This document shows, piece after piece, positions 1 to 6,904 of a stretch of DNA of 42,935 nucleotides (its first letter is position 1; every line of letters starts with the position of its first letter). Both the position numbers and the translations under genes were made by a program. The stretch lies in assembly GCA_022071975.1 (NCBI GenBank), contig JAJVIO010000079.1, positions 1 to 42,935 of the forward strand, given 5' to 3'. The notes under the pieces are model-generated. The model saw only the letters and a program-made list of their open reading frames with translations, was not told the origin of the DNA and searched no databases. Origin of the DNA: Planctomycetota bacterium (GTDB taxonomy: Bacteria; Planctomycetota; UBA8742; UBA2392).

Positions 1-2
1 CG

Positions 3-191
3 GGCGGCGGTGAAGGCGGCGGCGGTGGCGGCAACCGCGGCGGCGGTCGCGGCCAGGGCGGCGGCCGCAGCCAGGGTGGCGGCGGCAACCAGAACCAGGG
101 CGGCGGCGATGACTACGGCGGCGGCCCCGGCGGCTACGACGACTACGCCACCAGCCTGCCCGAAGGCGGCGGCGAAGAGCCGCCATTCTAG
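3..191 (+). CDS. ssb: Probable single-stranded DNA-binding protein, C-terminal tail (5' end outside window)
   Basis: Only the last 62 codons are present, in frame 3, ending at TAG 189-191. The peptide is almost pure Gly with Arg, Gln, Asn and Asp, and closes with an acidic stretch and the tip EEPPF. This is the layout of bacterial SSB tails: a flexible Gly/Gln-rich linker followed by an acidic, hydrophobic-ended tip (DDDIPF in E. coli) that docks DNA repair and replication partners. The DNA-binding OB fold lies before the window, so the call rests on the tail alone. A Gly-rich RNA-binding protein is the main alternative, but the PPF tip favours SSB. Confidence 0.7.
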   Translation, partial: GGGEGGGGGGNRGGGRGQGGGRSQGGGGNQNQGGGDDYGGGPGGYDDYATSLPEGGGEEPPF

Positions 192-266
192 AGATCAGAG
201 TTCAGAGGCCGGAGGTCAGGGAACTGCCTTCGGCCTCTGTCTTTACCTCGTTACTCGGGACTTCAC

Positions 267-548
267 GTGCCCTACTTCATCGTCACAATCGACTACATCA
301 AGCCCATCGACGAGGTGGAGTTGCACACGCCCGCGCACCGCGAGTTCCTGGCCGGGCTGCAGCAGCGCGGGTTGCTGCTTGCCAGCGGGCCGTTCGTGCC
401 GCGCACCGGCGGCATGCTGCTGATGCAGGCCGAGAGCCTCGAGCAGGCCGACGCCGCGCTCGACCACGACCCGTTCCGGCAGCACGAGGTCGCGCGCTAC
501 CAGCTACGCGAGTGGGCGCCCAAGTTAGGCCTCGAACGCCTGCAGTGA
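267..548 (+). CDS. YciI-like family protein
   Basis: A 93-residue protein starting at GTG 267 and ending at TGA 546-548. It matches the compact YciI fold (a dimeric alpha/beta ferredoxin-like barrel): an N-terminal strand (YFIVTIDYI), the TPAHREFLAGL helix with the family's conserved His (H24), a GPF segment, and a DHDPF loop near residue 68. Length is typical for the family. YciI-like proteins are small putative enzymes or binding proteins, mostly without a known substrate. No strong Shine-Dalgarno sequence is visible before the GTG. The gene sits about 75 bp after the putative ssb and 31 bp before the TPR gene; no functional link is evident. Confidence 0.75.
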   Translation: MPYFIVTIDYIKPIDEVELHTPAHREFLAGLQQRGLLLASGPFVPRTGGMLLMQAESLEQADAALDHDPFRQHEVARYQLREWAPKLGLERLQ

Positions 549-573
549 CTGCCGCGCCGAAGGCAGGCAGAAT
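545..573 (+). promoter_or_regulatory. Predicted leaderless promoter of the TPR gene
   Basis: A -35-like GTGACT (545-550), a 17-bp spacer, a -10-like CAGAAT (568-573), then exactly 6 nt to ATG 580. Transcription would begin at or next to the start codon. No Shine-Dalgarno sequence lies at normal distance. Confidence 0.5.
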
Positions 574-579
574 GCTGCA

Positions 580-2130
580 ATGGATGCCGAGACGGCCTAC
601 TTCTTCCGGCACGCACTGCTGCGCGACGCGGCCTACGAGCTGCACCCGCCAAGCCCTCGCCGCGCGCTGCACAGGCTGGCGCTGGGCATCCTTGAAGAGC
701 TGATCCCGCCGGCCGAACGGGGGCCCTTGGCCGCCGAGCTGGCCTGGCACGCCCACCAGGGCCAGCACGTCGTCGGGCGCACCACCCGCAGCCTTGGCCT
801 GCTGCGCCGCGAACTGGAGTACCTGCTGCTGGCCGCGCGCTGGGCCGAAGGAAAGTTCGACTACACCGCGGCCCAGGCAGCCTGGCGCGCCTGCGCCGCG
901 CACCCGCTGGCAAGCCCTGTGCAGCGCCTGACCGCGCTGACCAAGGTCGCCGACGCGCTGGCCAGCCTCGGCCACCCCGAGCAGGCAAGTCTTGCCCTGC
1001 AGGGCGCCGAGACCCACGCCGCCGTCCCCGAGGCCGCGCGCATGCTGCACACTTCGCGAGCCAACGTCGCGCGTCATGCCTGGCGCTTTGCCGAAGCGGA
1101 GCAAGAGTACCTGCAAGCCCTCAGCCTGACCGACGCCGCGGACCACGAAACGCTGGCCGCCCTGAACGGAAACCTGGCCGTTGTCCGCATGCACCTGGGG
1201 CGGCTGGCCGACGCGCTGCAGGGGCTCGATTCCGCCCTGCGCTTCAATCCCCTCCACGCGCCCTTCCGGCAGGACCGCGCCATCGTGCTGTTCCATATGG
1301 GGCGCCGCGAGGACGCATTGGAGGAGTTCCGCCAGGCCGCCGAAATCGCCGAACACGCAGGCGAGCCGCGCGTGGCTGCCACCGTGCTGGCCAATTATGC
1401 CTCGGTTCTGCTCAACCTCGGGCGCGGAAGTGAGGTTGAGGCGCCCCTGCGACGCGCCCTCCAGTTACAGCAGCCTGTCGGCGACCATCGCGGAGAAGCC
1501 ACAACGCTCAGCGTTCTGGGCGCGCACCTGACTCTCACCGGAAGGTACCGCGACGCGCTGCACGCAACCCGGCGTTCGGTGATGCTCAATCGCGAAGCGG
1601 GCAACCTGGGAGTGTTGGCCATCACCCTGCGGAATCTCGCGGTGCTGCAGATCGCGCTGGGAAACGCGGAACTGGCTTCCGCGCCGCTCAAGGAAAGCCT
1701 GCGCCTTGAGCGGGAGGCGGGCAACGAGTTGGGCTGCGCCCTGACCCGCACGGCCCAAGGCATGCTGGCCCACGCGCGCGGCAACTTGAACGCCGCCATC
1801 GAGCTGCAGCGTGAGGCGCTGGCGGGCTGCGAAAAGCTGGGCAACGCCGTCCACGCCTGTGACGCGCGCATCCAGCTCGGGCGCGCTCTGCGCGACGCCG
1901 GCCGACAATCCGACGCCGAAGCCGCGCTGCAGCAGGCCCTGGCGCAGGCCGGCCCCCTCGGCCGCCTGGAATTGCAGGCCGCCGCGACCGGCCATCTGGC
2001 GTTGCTGTGGCGTCGCACGCGGCCCGGCGAAGCGGAGGCGCAATGGGACGCCGCCCTGCGGCTGTGCGAAAGCTGCGGCAACCAACTGGTGCGCGACGAA
2101 CTCGAACACGACCGCGCCACGCAGGCCTGA
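580..2130 (+). CDS. Winged-helix/TPR protein, like the C-terminal part of STAND or AAA regulators
   Basis: A 516-residue protein. It opens abruptly with FRHALLRDAAYEL and ALHRLALGILEEL (residues 9-45), the signature of the winged-helix segment that follows the ATPase in AfsR/adenylate-cyclase/kinase-associated STAND proteins. From about residue 80 to the end there are tandem 34-40-residue helical repeats of TPR type (for example LAVVRMHLGRLADALQGLD). There is no Walker A and no kinase domain. An in-frame stop at 547-549 excludes a longer N-terminus, so this is either a free-standing repeat protein or the surviving C-terminal half of a larger regulator. The start is supported by the leaderless promoter at 545-573. 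It probably acts as a cytoplasmic protein-binding scaffold; the partner is unknown. Confidence 0.65.
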   Translation: MDAETAYFFRHALLRDAAYELHPPSPRRALHRLALGILEELIPPAERGPLAAELAWHAHQGQHVVGRTTRSLGLLRRELEYLLLAARWAEGKFDYTAAQAAWRACAAHPLASPVQRLTALTKVADALASLGHPEQASLALQGAETHAAVPEAARMLHTSRANVARHAWRFAEAEQEYLQALSLTDAADHETLAALNGNLAVVRMHLGRLADALQGLDSALRFNPLHAPFRQDRAIVLFHMGRREDALEEFRQAAEIAEHAGEPRVAATVLANYASVLLNLGRGSEVEAPLRRALQLQQPVGDHRGEATTLSVLGAHLTLTGRYRDALHATRRSVMLNREAGNLGVLAITLRNLAVLQIALGNAELASAPLKESLRLEREAGNELGCALTRTAQGMLAHARGNLNAAIELQREALAGCEKLGNAVHACDARIQLGRALRDAGRQSDAEAALQQALAQAGPLGRLELQAAATGHLALLWRRTRPGEAEAQWDAALRLCESCGNQLVRDELEHDRATQA

Positions 2131-2135
2131 ACATG

Positions 2136-2177
2136 TCACTGGTCAGCGCGGTCGAGGGTGCGGTAGCCGATGGCCTC
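2136..2177 (-). repeat. Copy C of the comM 3' end
   Basis: On the minus strand this stretch reads EAIGYRTLDRADQ-stop, identical in protein to the last residues of ComM (3367-3408). The DNA differs at Thr (ACG to ACC) and Leu (TTG to CTC), all synonymous. It lies just after the stop of the first ParE toxin and abuts the end of the TPR gene. Seen directly in sequence. Confidence 0.85.
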
Positions 2178-2196
2178 GGCGCGTACCCCCGGCGCG

Positions 2197-2499
2197 TCAT
2201 CCCAACACGCGGCGCATGATCTCGGCGGGATCAAGTCTGGCATACAAAACCGCCAGGATGCGCACTTCGGTTTCGTAAACCCGGTAGAAAATCGAATACG
2301 GGAACCTGGCGAGAGTCGTACGCCTCGCCGGGCTCTCCCATTCGGGATAGGCGAGCGGGTACTCGGATATCACCTGCACCCTCGATGCGACCTCGTCTCG
2401 AAGCCTGTCACCAAGGCCCGGCGCAAGGGCCTGGTACATCACGTATGCGGTTTCGAGCTCATCGAGCGCTTCGGGCTCGAACCTGACGGGGACTGTCAT
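2197..2499 (-). CDS. ParE/RelE-family toxin (module 1)
   Basis: A 100-residue protein with the ParE/RelE fold pattern: an N-terminal strand (VRFEPEALDEL), a long helix with PGLGDRLRDEV, the ISEYP turn, and the C-terminal strands RFPYSIFYRV and VRILAVLYARLDP. Toxins of this superfamily act on DNA gyrase (ParE) or cleave mRNA on the ribosome (RelE); which applies cannot be read from sequence. The ATG overlaps the antitoxin stop in an ATGA, so the pair is translationally coupled. It shares gene order, size and overlap with module 2 (2816-3336) but is divergent in sequence, so the two are not a recent tandem duplication. Confidence 0.85.
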   Translation of the reverse strand: MTVPVRFEPEALDELETAYVMYQALAPGLGDRLRDEVASRVQVISEYPLAYPEWESPARRTTLARFPYSIFYRVYETEVRILAVLYARLDPAEIMRRVLG

Positions 2500-2720
2500 T
2501 TGCGCTTGCCGAGGTTCGCAAGCGCCTCGTCCGCGGGGATGCCCGGGTGCGGCCGTTCATCCATGCGCTTGAGGCGCTCACGCACTACTTCGCGCTGCCA
2601 CTCCGGCGCGGGCTCGGCGGCGGTGTCCGCAGCGATGCTCTGCATGATCATCTCAAGCAGCTTCACGCGCTCCTCAAAGCTGAGCTTCGCCAGGTCGTCG
2701 GCTGTAAGGGTCACGGCCAT
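2496..2720 (-). CDS. Addiction-module antitoxin (module 1)
   Basis: A 74-residue protein from ATG 2718-2720. It fits the short 'addiction module protein' antitoxins (PF09720 type): an N-terminal L-x-x-EERVKLLEMI helix and a C-terminal EWQREVVRERL region followed by a disordered tail. It should neutralise the adjacent toxin by wrapping it. A GTG at 2726 would add two residues, but the TATACT hexamer placed 6 nt before ATG 2720 supports the shorter form. No separate DNA-binding domain is visible, so autoregulation is not obvious. Confidence 0.82.
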   Translation of the reverse strand: MAVTLTADDLAKLSFEERVKLLEMIMQSIAADTAAEPAPEWQREVVRERLKRMDERPHPGIPADEALANLGKRK

Positions 2721-2726
2721 GCCCAC

Positions 2727-2732
2727 AGTATA
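2727..2732 (-). promoter_or_regulatory. -10 hexamer TATACT, predicted leaderless start of antitoxin 1
   Basis: TATACT on the minus strand lies exactly 6 nt before the antitoxin ATG (2720). The second module has the same hexamer and spacing (3343-3348). No clear -35 is seen. Confidence 0.5.
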
Positions 2733-2747
2733 GCCCCGGCGGCGGCG

Positions 2748-2799
2748 CTACGCATCAGCGCGATCCAACGTGCGGTAGCCGATGGCTTCGGTGATGTGC
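2748..2799 (-). repeat. Copy B of the comM 3' end
   Basis: On the minus strand it encodes HITEAIGYRTLDRADA-stop. Bases 2754-2799 match comM 3373-3418 at 44 of 46 positions; the two differences (GAC/GAT and GAG/GAA) are synonymous, and only the last codon before the stop changes the protein (Gln to Ala). It separates the two toxin-antitoxin modules. Confidence 0.9.
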
Positions 2800-2815
2800 C
2801 GTGCGCGATCTGCAT

Positions 2816-3115
2816 TCATGAACCGAGAGCCCGCCGCCAGGTGTCGGGCTCCGCGGCGGCGTGGATGACTGCGACTACCCGAAGCGGATCTTCTTCCGAC
2901 AGGTAGAACAACTTGAAGGGAAACTGTTTGAGCATGAGCCAGCGAACGCCCGGCTCGATTTCCGGAGTGGCGCCCGGGAATTCAGCGATCCTTCTCAGTG
3001 CATCAGCGACTCGGGACTTGAACTCTTGGCCCAAACCGGGGTGCGCGAGTTCGTAGTACCAGAACACGGATTCAACATCGGCCTTGGCCGACGGCTCGAT
3101 GTAAACGCGCTTCAC
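2816..3115 (-). CDS. ParE/RelE-family toxin (module 2)
   Basis: A 99-residue ParE/RelE-type toxin: VYIEPSAKADVESVFWYY at the N-terminus, HPGLGQEFKSRVADALRRI helix, IAEFPG turn, and KQFPFKLFYL and LRVVAVIHAAAEPDTWR at the C-terminus. The last motif (a strand ending in His, then P-x-x-W) is typical of ParE-like members. The ATG overlaps the antitoxin stop. It is bounded downstream by copy B and upstream by comM itself. Confidence 0.87.
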   Translation of the reverse strand: MKRVYIEPSAKADVESVFWYYELAHPGLGQEFKSRVADALRRIAEFPGATPEIEPGVRWLMLKQFPFKLFYLSEEDPLRVVAVIHAAAEPDTWRRALGS

Positions 3116-3336
3116 TGCTTGCGCCCGAGCTGATCAAGGAATTCGAAAGCGTCCGTGCCCTCGTGCGGGTTGCTGCGGTATGCCTCCACGCGCTCACGGA
3201 TCAGCTTGCGCTGCCACTCCGGCGTGGGGAGTTCGGCGGCATCAGCCAGCAGCGACTCCCATACCGCCTGTATCAACTTGAGCTTTTCATCCACGCTCAA
3301 GCAATTGATCTGATCGGATGTGATGGTCGAAGCCAT
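3112..3336 (-). CDS. Addiction-module antitoxin (module 2)
   Basis: A 74-residue partner of the toxin at 2816-3115, of the same PF09720-like type as module 1: LSVDEKLKLIQAVWESL at the N-terminus and PEWQRKLIRERVEAY in the middle. The first codon lies about 30 bp after the comM stop on the same strand, so comM transcripts could read through into it, although it also has its own TATACT hexamer 6 nt before the ATG. Confidence 0.85.
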   Translation of the reverse strand: MASTITSDQINCLSVDEKLKLIQAVWESLLADAAELPTPEWQRKLIRERVEAYRSNPHEGTDAFEFLDQLGRKQ

Positions 3337-3342
3337 GAGAGC

Positions 3343-3348
3343 AGTATA
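3343..3348 (-). promoter_or_regulatory. -10 hexamer TATACT, predicted leaderless start of antitoxin 2
   Basis: TATACT exactly 6 nt upstream of ATG 3336 on the minus strand, as in module 1. A GTGATT 16 bp further upstream, overlapping the comM stop region, could be a weak -35. Confidence 0.5.
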
Positions 3349-3366
3349 CCACTCCAGTGGCGAGAA

Positions 3367-3418
3367 TCACTGATCAGCGCGGTCCAACGTGCGGTAGCCG
3401 ATGGCCTCGGTGATGTGC
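3367..3418 (-). repeat. Copy A: the actual 3' end of comM
   Basis: The in-gene member of the triplicated segment, encoding HITEAIGYRTLDRADQ-stop. Corresponding codons in copies A, B and C are 619 and 612 bp apart, so each toxin-antitoxin module plus one repeat forms a cassette of nearly constant length. Confidence 0.9.
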
Positions 3419-4911
3419 TCGGTGCGGATTTCGGGCGCGGCCTCGAGGTCTGCTATGGTGCGGGCGATCTTGCGGATTCTGGTGTACGCCCGGGCACTGA
3501 GCTGCAGGCTTTCCATCGCGGTGTCCAGCAGCGTCTTCACGCCGCTGTCCAGCTCGGCGTACTTGCGCACTTCCTTGTCGCTCATGCCCGCGTTGTTGTG
3601 CAGGCCCTTGCGCGCCGATTTAAAACGCGCCGTCTGTACGTCCCGCGCCGCCTGCACCCGCGCGCGCATCTCCGCGCTGCTGAGCCCCGTCGCGCCGCCC
3701 GACAACTCCTTGTAATCCACGGCCGGCACTTCCAGGTGGATGTCGATGCGGTCCAGCAGCGGGCCGCTGATGCGCCCGCGATAGGCGGCGATCTGCCGGG
3801 GCGAGCACTGGCAGCGCTTGGCCGGGTGGCCCAGGTAGCCGCAGGGGCAGGGGTTCATGGCCGCCACCATCATCATGCGAGCCGGGTAAGTCTGGCTGCC
3901 GCTGGCCCGGCTGATGGTGACCGTGCCGTCTTCCAGCGGCTGGCGCATGACTTCCAGCGTCTTGCGGTTGAACTCGGGGAACTCGTCCAGGAACAGCACC
4001 CCGTTGTGGCTCAGGCTGATTTCGCCCGGTCTTGGGTTCGTGCCGCCGCCGATCATGCCGGCGTCGCTGATGGTGTGGTGCGGGCTGCGGAAGGGGCGCT
4101 TCGTCACCAGCGGCATCTCCTTGGTGACCAGCCCCGCCACGCTGTAGACCTTGGTGGTCTCCAGCGCTTCCTCAAGCGTCATGCGCGGCAGCACCGTGGG
4201 GATGCGCTTGCTGAGCATGCTCTTGCCCACGCCCGGGTTGCCCAGCATCAGCACGTTGTGGCCGCCGGCCGCCGCGATCATCAGCGCGCGCTTGGCGGCC
4301 TCCTGGCCTTTGACGTCGCCGAAATCGGCGCCGTACTCGTCGGCGTGGTCGAAGTAGGCCTCAATGTCCGCGCGAAACGGCTCGATCGGCAGGTTACCGT
4401 TGATGAACCCCACCACTTCGCGCAAATGCCCGGCCGGGATGATATCCATCCCCTCCACCACCGCGGCTTCACCGGCGTTGTCCTCCGGCACGATCAGGCT
4501 TTTCACACCGCGCTCTTTCAGCGCCAGCGCGATCGGCAGCACGCCCGCGACACGGCGGATGCGGCCGTCCAGCGCCAGCTCGCCGATCATGGCGTGGCGG
4601 CCGATCGCGTTGGGGTCAACCTGGTGGCTGACGGCCAGCGCGCCGATGGCGATGGGCAGGTCGTAGGCGCTGCCTTCCTTTTTAAGGTCGGCGGGCGCGA
4701 GGTTGACCGTGAGGCGCAGGAAGGGCCAGTCGTAGCCCGCGTTGTCGATGGCCGCGCGCACGCGCTCGCGCGCTTCGCTGATCGATTTGTCGGGCAGGCC
4801 CACCACCATGAAGGAGGGGTCCGTCGAGTTGGTGGACGCGCCGTCCACCTCGACGTCCACGGGCACGGCCATGATGCCGCTGACCCCGGCGCTGGAAATC
4901 TTCACGATCAT
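3367..4911 (-). CDS. comM: ComM/YifB family Mg-chelatase-like AAA+ ATPase
   Basis: A 514-residue protein (typical 500-510). The N-terminal ChlI-like domain (MIVKISSAGVSGI and VVGLPDKSISEARERVRAA) is followed by a AAA+ core with Walker A GNPGVGKS (about 224-231), Walker B LFLDE (306-310), a four-Cys cluster (about 355, 357, 367, 369) and a C-terminal Mg-chelatase helical domain. ComM is a hexameric helicase that promotes branch migration when single-stranded DNA integrates during natural transformation. A GTG at 4938 would add nine residues; ATG 4911 is preferred because the family begins with a similar M-x-V-K peptide and TATAAC sits 6 nt before it. Its last codons are duplicated twice downstream around toxin-antitoxin cassettes. 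Confidence 0.95.
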   Translation of the reverse strand: MIVKISSAGVSGIMAVPVDVEVDGASTNSTDPSFMVVGLPDKSISEARERVRAAIDNAGYDWPFLRLTVNLAPADLKKEGSAYDLPIAIGALAVSHQVDPNAIGRHAMIGELALDGRIRRVAGVLPIALALKERGVKSLIVPEDNAGEAAVVEGMDIIPAGHLREVVGFINGNLPIEPFRADIEAYFDHADEYGADFGDVKGQEAAKRALMIAAAGGHNVLMLGNPGVGKSMLSKRIPTVLPRMTLEEALETTKVYSVAGLVTKEMPLVTKRPFRSPHHTISDAGMIGGGTNPRPGEISLSHNGVLFLDEFPEFNRKTLEVMRQPLEDGTVTISRASGSQTYPARMMMVAAMNPCPCGYLGHPAKRCQCSPRQIAAYRGRISGPLLDRIDIHLEVPAVDYKELSGGATGLSSAEMRARVQAARDVQTARFKSARKGLHNNAGMSDKEVRKYAELDSGVKTLLDTAMESLQLSARAYTRIRKIARTIADLEAAPEIRTEHITEAIGYRTLDRADQ

Positions 4912-4917
4912 GCAGGG

Positions 4918-4923
4918 GTTATA
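4918..4923 (-). promoter_or_regulatory. -10 hexamer TATAAC, predicted leaderless start of comM
   Basis: TATAAC on the minus strand, then 6 nt, then ATG 4911. No Shine-Dalgarno sequence precedes the start. Confidence 0.45.
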
Positions 4924-4956
4924 GCAGCCCGGTCGCACGGATGCACGGAGGGCTGG

Positions 4957-5991
4957 TCAGGCGGTCGCGACTCCGAAAAGCGTCCCGATGCCGTAGCTGG
5001 CGGCACCCGCCGCGGCGCCGATCAGCAGCATGCGCCCGCCGCCCCACCATGAGCTGCGCCCGCTGAACAGGCTCAGGGCCGCGCCCACGGCAAACAGCGC
5101 AACGGCGGCAAGAGCAATCGCGACCAGCAGCGCCGTCGTGCCGGCCGTGAACAGGAACGGGGCCAGGGGGATCAGCGCCCCGATCGCGAACGACAGGAAT
5201 GAGAAGAACGCCGCACCAAGCGGCGAGCCCAGCTCGTCCGGGTTCAATCCCAGTTCTTCGCGGGCCAGGGTGTCCAGCGCGCGCGTGGGGTCGGCCATCA
5301 GCGTTGCCGCCAGCTTGCGCGCATCCTCCTGCGGCACGCCGCGCGCGGCGTAGATCAGGGCCAGCTCTTCGGTTTCCTCTTCGGGGTACTCTTCCAGCTC
5401 ATCGCGCTCCTTGCCGATCTGGTACTCGAACAACTCGCGCTGCGAGCGCACCGAAATGTACTCGCCTGCCGCCATCGAAAACGCGCCCGCCAGCAATCCC
5501 GCGACGCCCGACAGCAGCACAACCCCGCTCTCAGAAGTCGCGCCAGCCACGCCGAGGATCAGGCTGGCGTTGCTGACCAGGCCGTCGTTGACGCCGAATA
5601 CGGCCGCGCGCAGGTTGCCGCCGGCGACGGTCTTGTGCCCGCGCCCGACCTCTTCGACGCTCTGGGGCATGGCGTGGCCCGGGCGCGCGCCGCTGTACAC
5701 CGAAAGCCCGCGCACTTTCAGTGATGCAAGCAGTGGCCGCGCGCGCCGCACGCCGATCCAGCGGGCAACGCAAATCGCCAGTCGCGCCCGTGACGATGGC
5801 CTGAAACCGGGAAGGCCGCCTTTGGCTGCGCTGATGGTTCTCTCCCAGATCGCGGCCTGGCGTTCGGCGGCCCCGGCCAACTCGGCGAACAGCGCTTCGC
5901 GGGGTGTGTCCTTTTCCAGTTCCGCGAGCTTGAGGTACAGCCATGCGGACTGTTTCTCGTCGCGCCAGTTCTCGATCGGCAGATCTGCCAT
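4957..5991 (-). CDS. VIT1/CCC1-family iron/manganese transporter with ferritin-like N-terminus (MbfA-like)
   Basis: A 344-residue protein. Residues about 1-110 form a soluble, helical region (WLYLKLAELEKD, LFAELAGAAERQAAIWE) that resembles the rubrerythrin-type domain of membrane-bound ferritins such as MbfA. Residues about 125-344 carry the VIT1/CCC1 domain: FGVNDGLVSNASL, then MAAGEYISVRSQ, an acidic amphipathic cytosolic segment rich in Glu (EEYPEEETEE), and three C-terminal membrane helices. The family exports Fe2+ or Mn2+ from the cytosol. The N-terminal domain looks degenerate: the usual ExxH reads E43-R-Q-A46, so ferroxidase activity is uncertain. Its start is supported by a leaderless promoter. 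Confidence 0.85.
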   Translation of the reverse strand: MADLPIENWRDEKQSAWLYLKLAELEKDTPREALFAELAGAAERQAAIWERTISAAKGGLPGFRPSSRARLAICVARWIGVRRARPLLASLKVRGLSVYSGARPGHAMPQSVEEVGRGHKTVAGGNLRAAVFGVNDGLVSNASLILGVAGATSESGVVLLSGVAGLLAGAFSMAAGEYISVRSQRELFEYQIGKERDELEEYPEEETEELALIYAARGVPQEDARKLAATLMADPTRALDTLAREELGLNPDELGSPLGAAFFSFLSFAIGALIPLAPFLFTAGTTALLVAIALAAVALFAVGAALSLFSGRSSWWGGGRMLLIGAAAGAASYGIGTLFGVATA

Positions 5992-5997
5992 GGGGGC

Positions 5998-6026
5998 ATC
6001 ATGCAGCCGAGAGTTCCGCCTGTCAC
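5998..6026 (-). promoter_or_regulatory. Predicted leaderless promoter of the VIT1/CCC1 gene
   Basis: On the minus strand: GTGACA (6026-6021), a 17-bp spacer, CATGAT (6003-5998), then 6 nt to ATG 5991. This is the best -35 match among the leaderless candidates. Confidence 0.55.
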
Positions 6027-6192
6027 GCCGGGAAATAGGCGCTGTCGCGGGCGCTGTTAGACTGAGGGTCGTCGGGTTCTTTCAGGGCCGCGGCGATGGG
6101 CCGGAGGCGTGCGGCGTGAGCCTATGCCTTCGCAGTTGCCCCCGCCTCACGGCCTGAGCGTTGCACGGACCCAAGTAGAGGCATCGAACAGC

Positions 6193-6771
6193 ATGGCGCG
6201 CGCGAAAACCAGCTTCATTGACCCGCTGCCCGGCGCGTTCGTGGCCATCGACTTCGAGACCGCGGACCACTACCCGGACAGCGCCTGCGCCGTCGGCCTG
6301 GTGCGCGTGGAGCGCGGGCGCGTCGCGCGCCGGGTGCGGCAGCTGATCCGGCCGCCGCGCGACATCATGCTGTTCACGGGCATTCACGGCATTCGGCTCG
6401 AGGACGTCGAGGACAAGCCCGATTTCGGCCAGGCCTGGCCGATCCTGCGCGAAGTGCTGGATGGCGCCATGTTCATCGCCGCCCACAACGCCGGCTTCGA
6501 CCGCGCGGTGCTGGAGGCCTGCTGCGAAGCGGCCGGTCTGCCGGCGCCGGAGCTGCCATGGGTGTGCACAGTGCGCCAGGCGCGCAAGGCGCTCGGCATT
6601 CACCCGGCCAACCTCGCCAACGTCTGCCGCGTGATGGGCCTGAAGCTGAACCACCACGAAGCCCTGAGCGACGCCGAAGCCTGCGCCCGAATCACAATGG
6701 CCGCCCGCCGCGCCCAAGGGTCTGGCTCCTTTTCCGGCCGGCGCAGTCTGCCGGGCGGAACAGGTGCCTGA
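6193..6771 (+). CDS. DEDDh 3'-5' exonuclease, DNA polymerase III epsilon-like
   Basis: A 192-residue protein consisting of one exonuclease domain. All five catalytic residues are visible: D20 and E22 in AIDFET, D103 in HNAGFD, and H155 and D160 in NHHEALSDAEA. The DEDDh family uses two metal ions to remove nucleotides from 3' ends, as in DnaQ proofreading or repair. There is no BRCT, UvrC or helicase extension, so the role cannot be narrowed. An upstream in-frame start at 6109 would add a Pro-rich leader without family resemblance; ATG 6193 is preferred, though its Shine-Dalgarno (GAGG, 12 nt away) is weak. The C-terminal 15 residues look non-conserved. Confidence 0.85.
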   Translation: MARAKTSFIDPLPGAFVAIDFETADHYPDSACAVGLVRVERGRVARRVRQLIRPPRDIMLFTGIHGIRLEDVEDKPDFGQAWPILREVLDGAMFIAAHNAGFDRAVLEACCEAAGLPAPELPWVCTVRQARKALGIHPANLANVCRVMGLKLNHHEALSDAEACARITMAARRAQGSGSFSGRRSLPGGTGA

Positions 6772-6904
6772 CCCCTTCCCGGCTCCGCCCCCCTTGCTCT
6801 TCGTTGGCGGCGCGCTAAACGCTGTGCTTGATGTGCCATTTTGGCCGAAAGGAATCGGCCCCGGTTGGGACTATGTGCTTACCGGGGTCACAAAGGAGAC
6901 GCAT

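Noticed and set aside
10-423. 137-codon frame starting at GTG 10
   Set aside because: Ala/Thr-rich out-of-frame reading of the Gly-rich SSB tail, running across the YciI start.
298-1356. 352-codon minus-strand frame opposite the YciI and TPR genes
   Set aside because: Shadow of high-GC coding DNA: low-complexity Gly/Arg/Ala/Val composition, no ribosome site, and better family matches on the plus strand.
3163-5052. 629-codon plus-strand frame opposite comM
   Set aside because: His/Val/Ala/Arg-rich antisense of a confident AAA+ gene; no domain.
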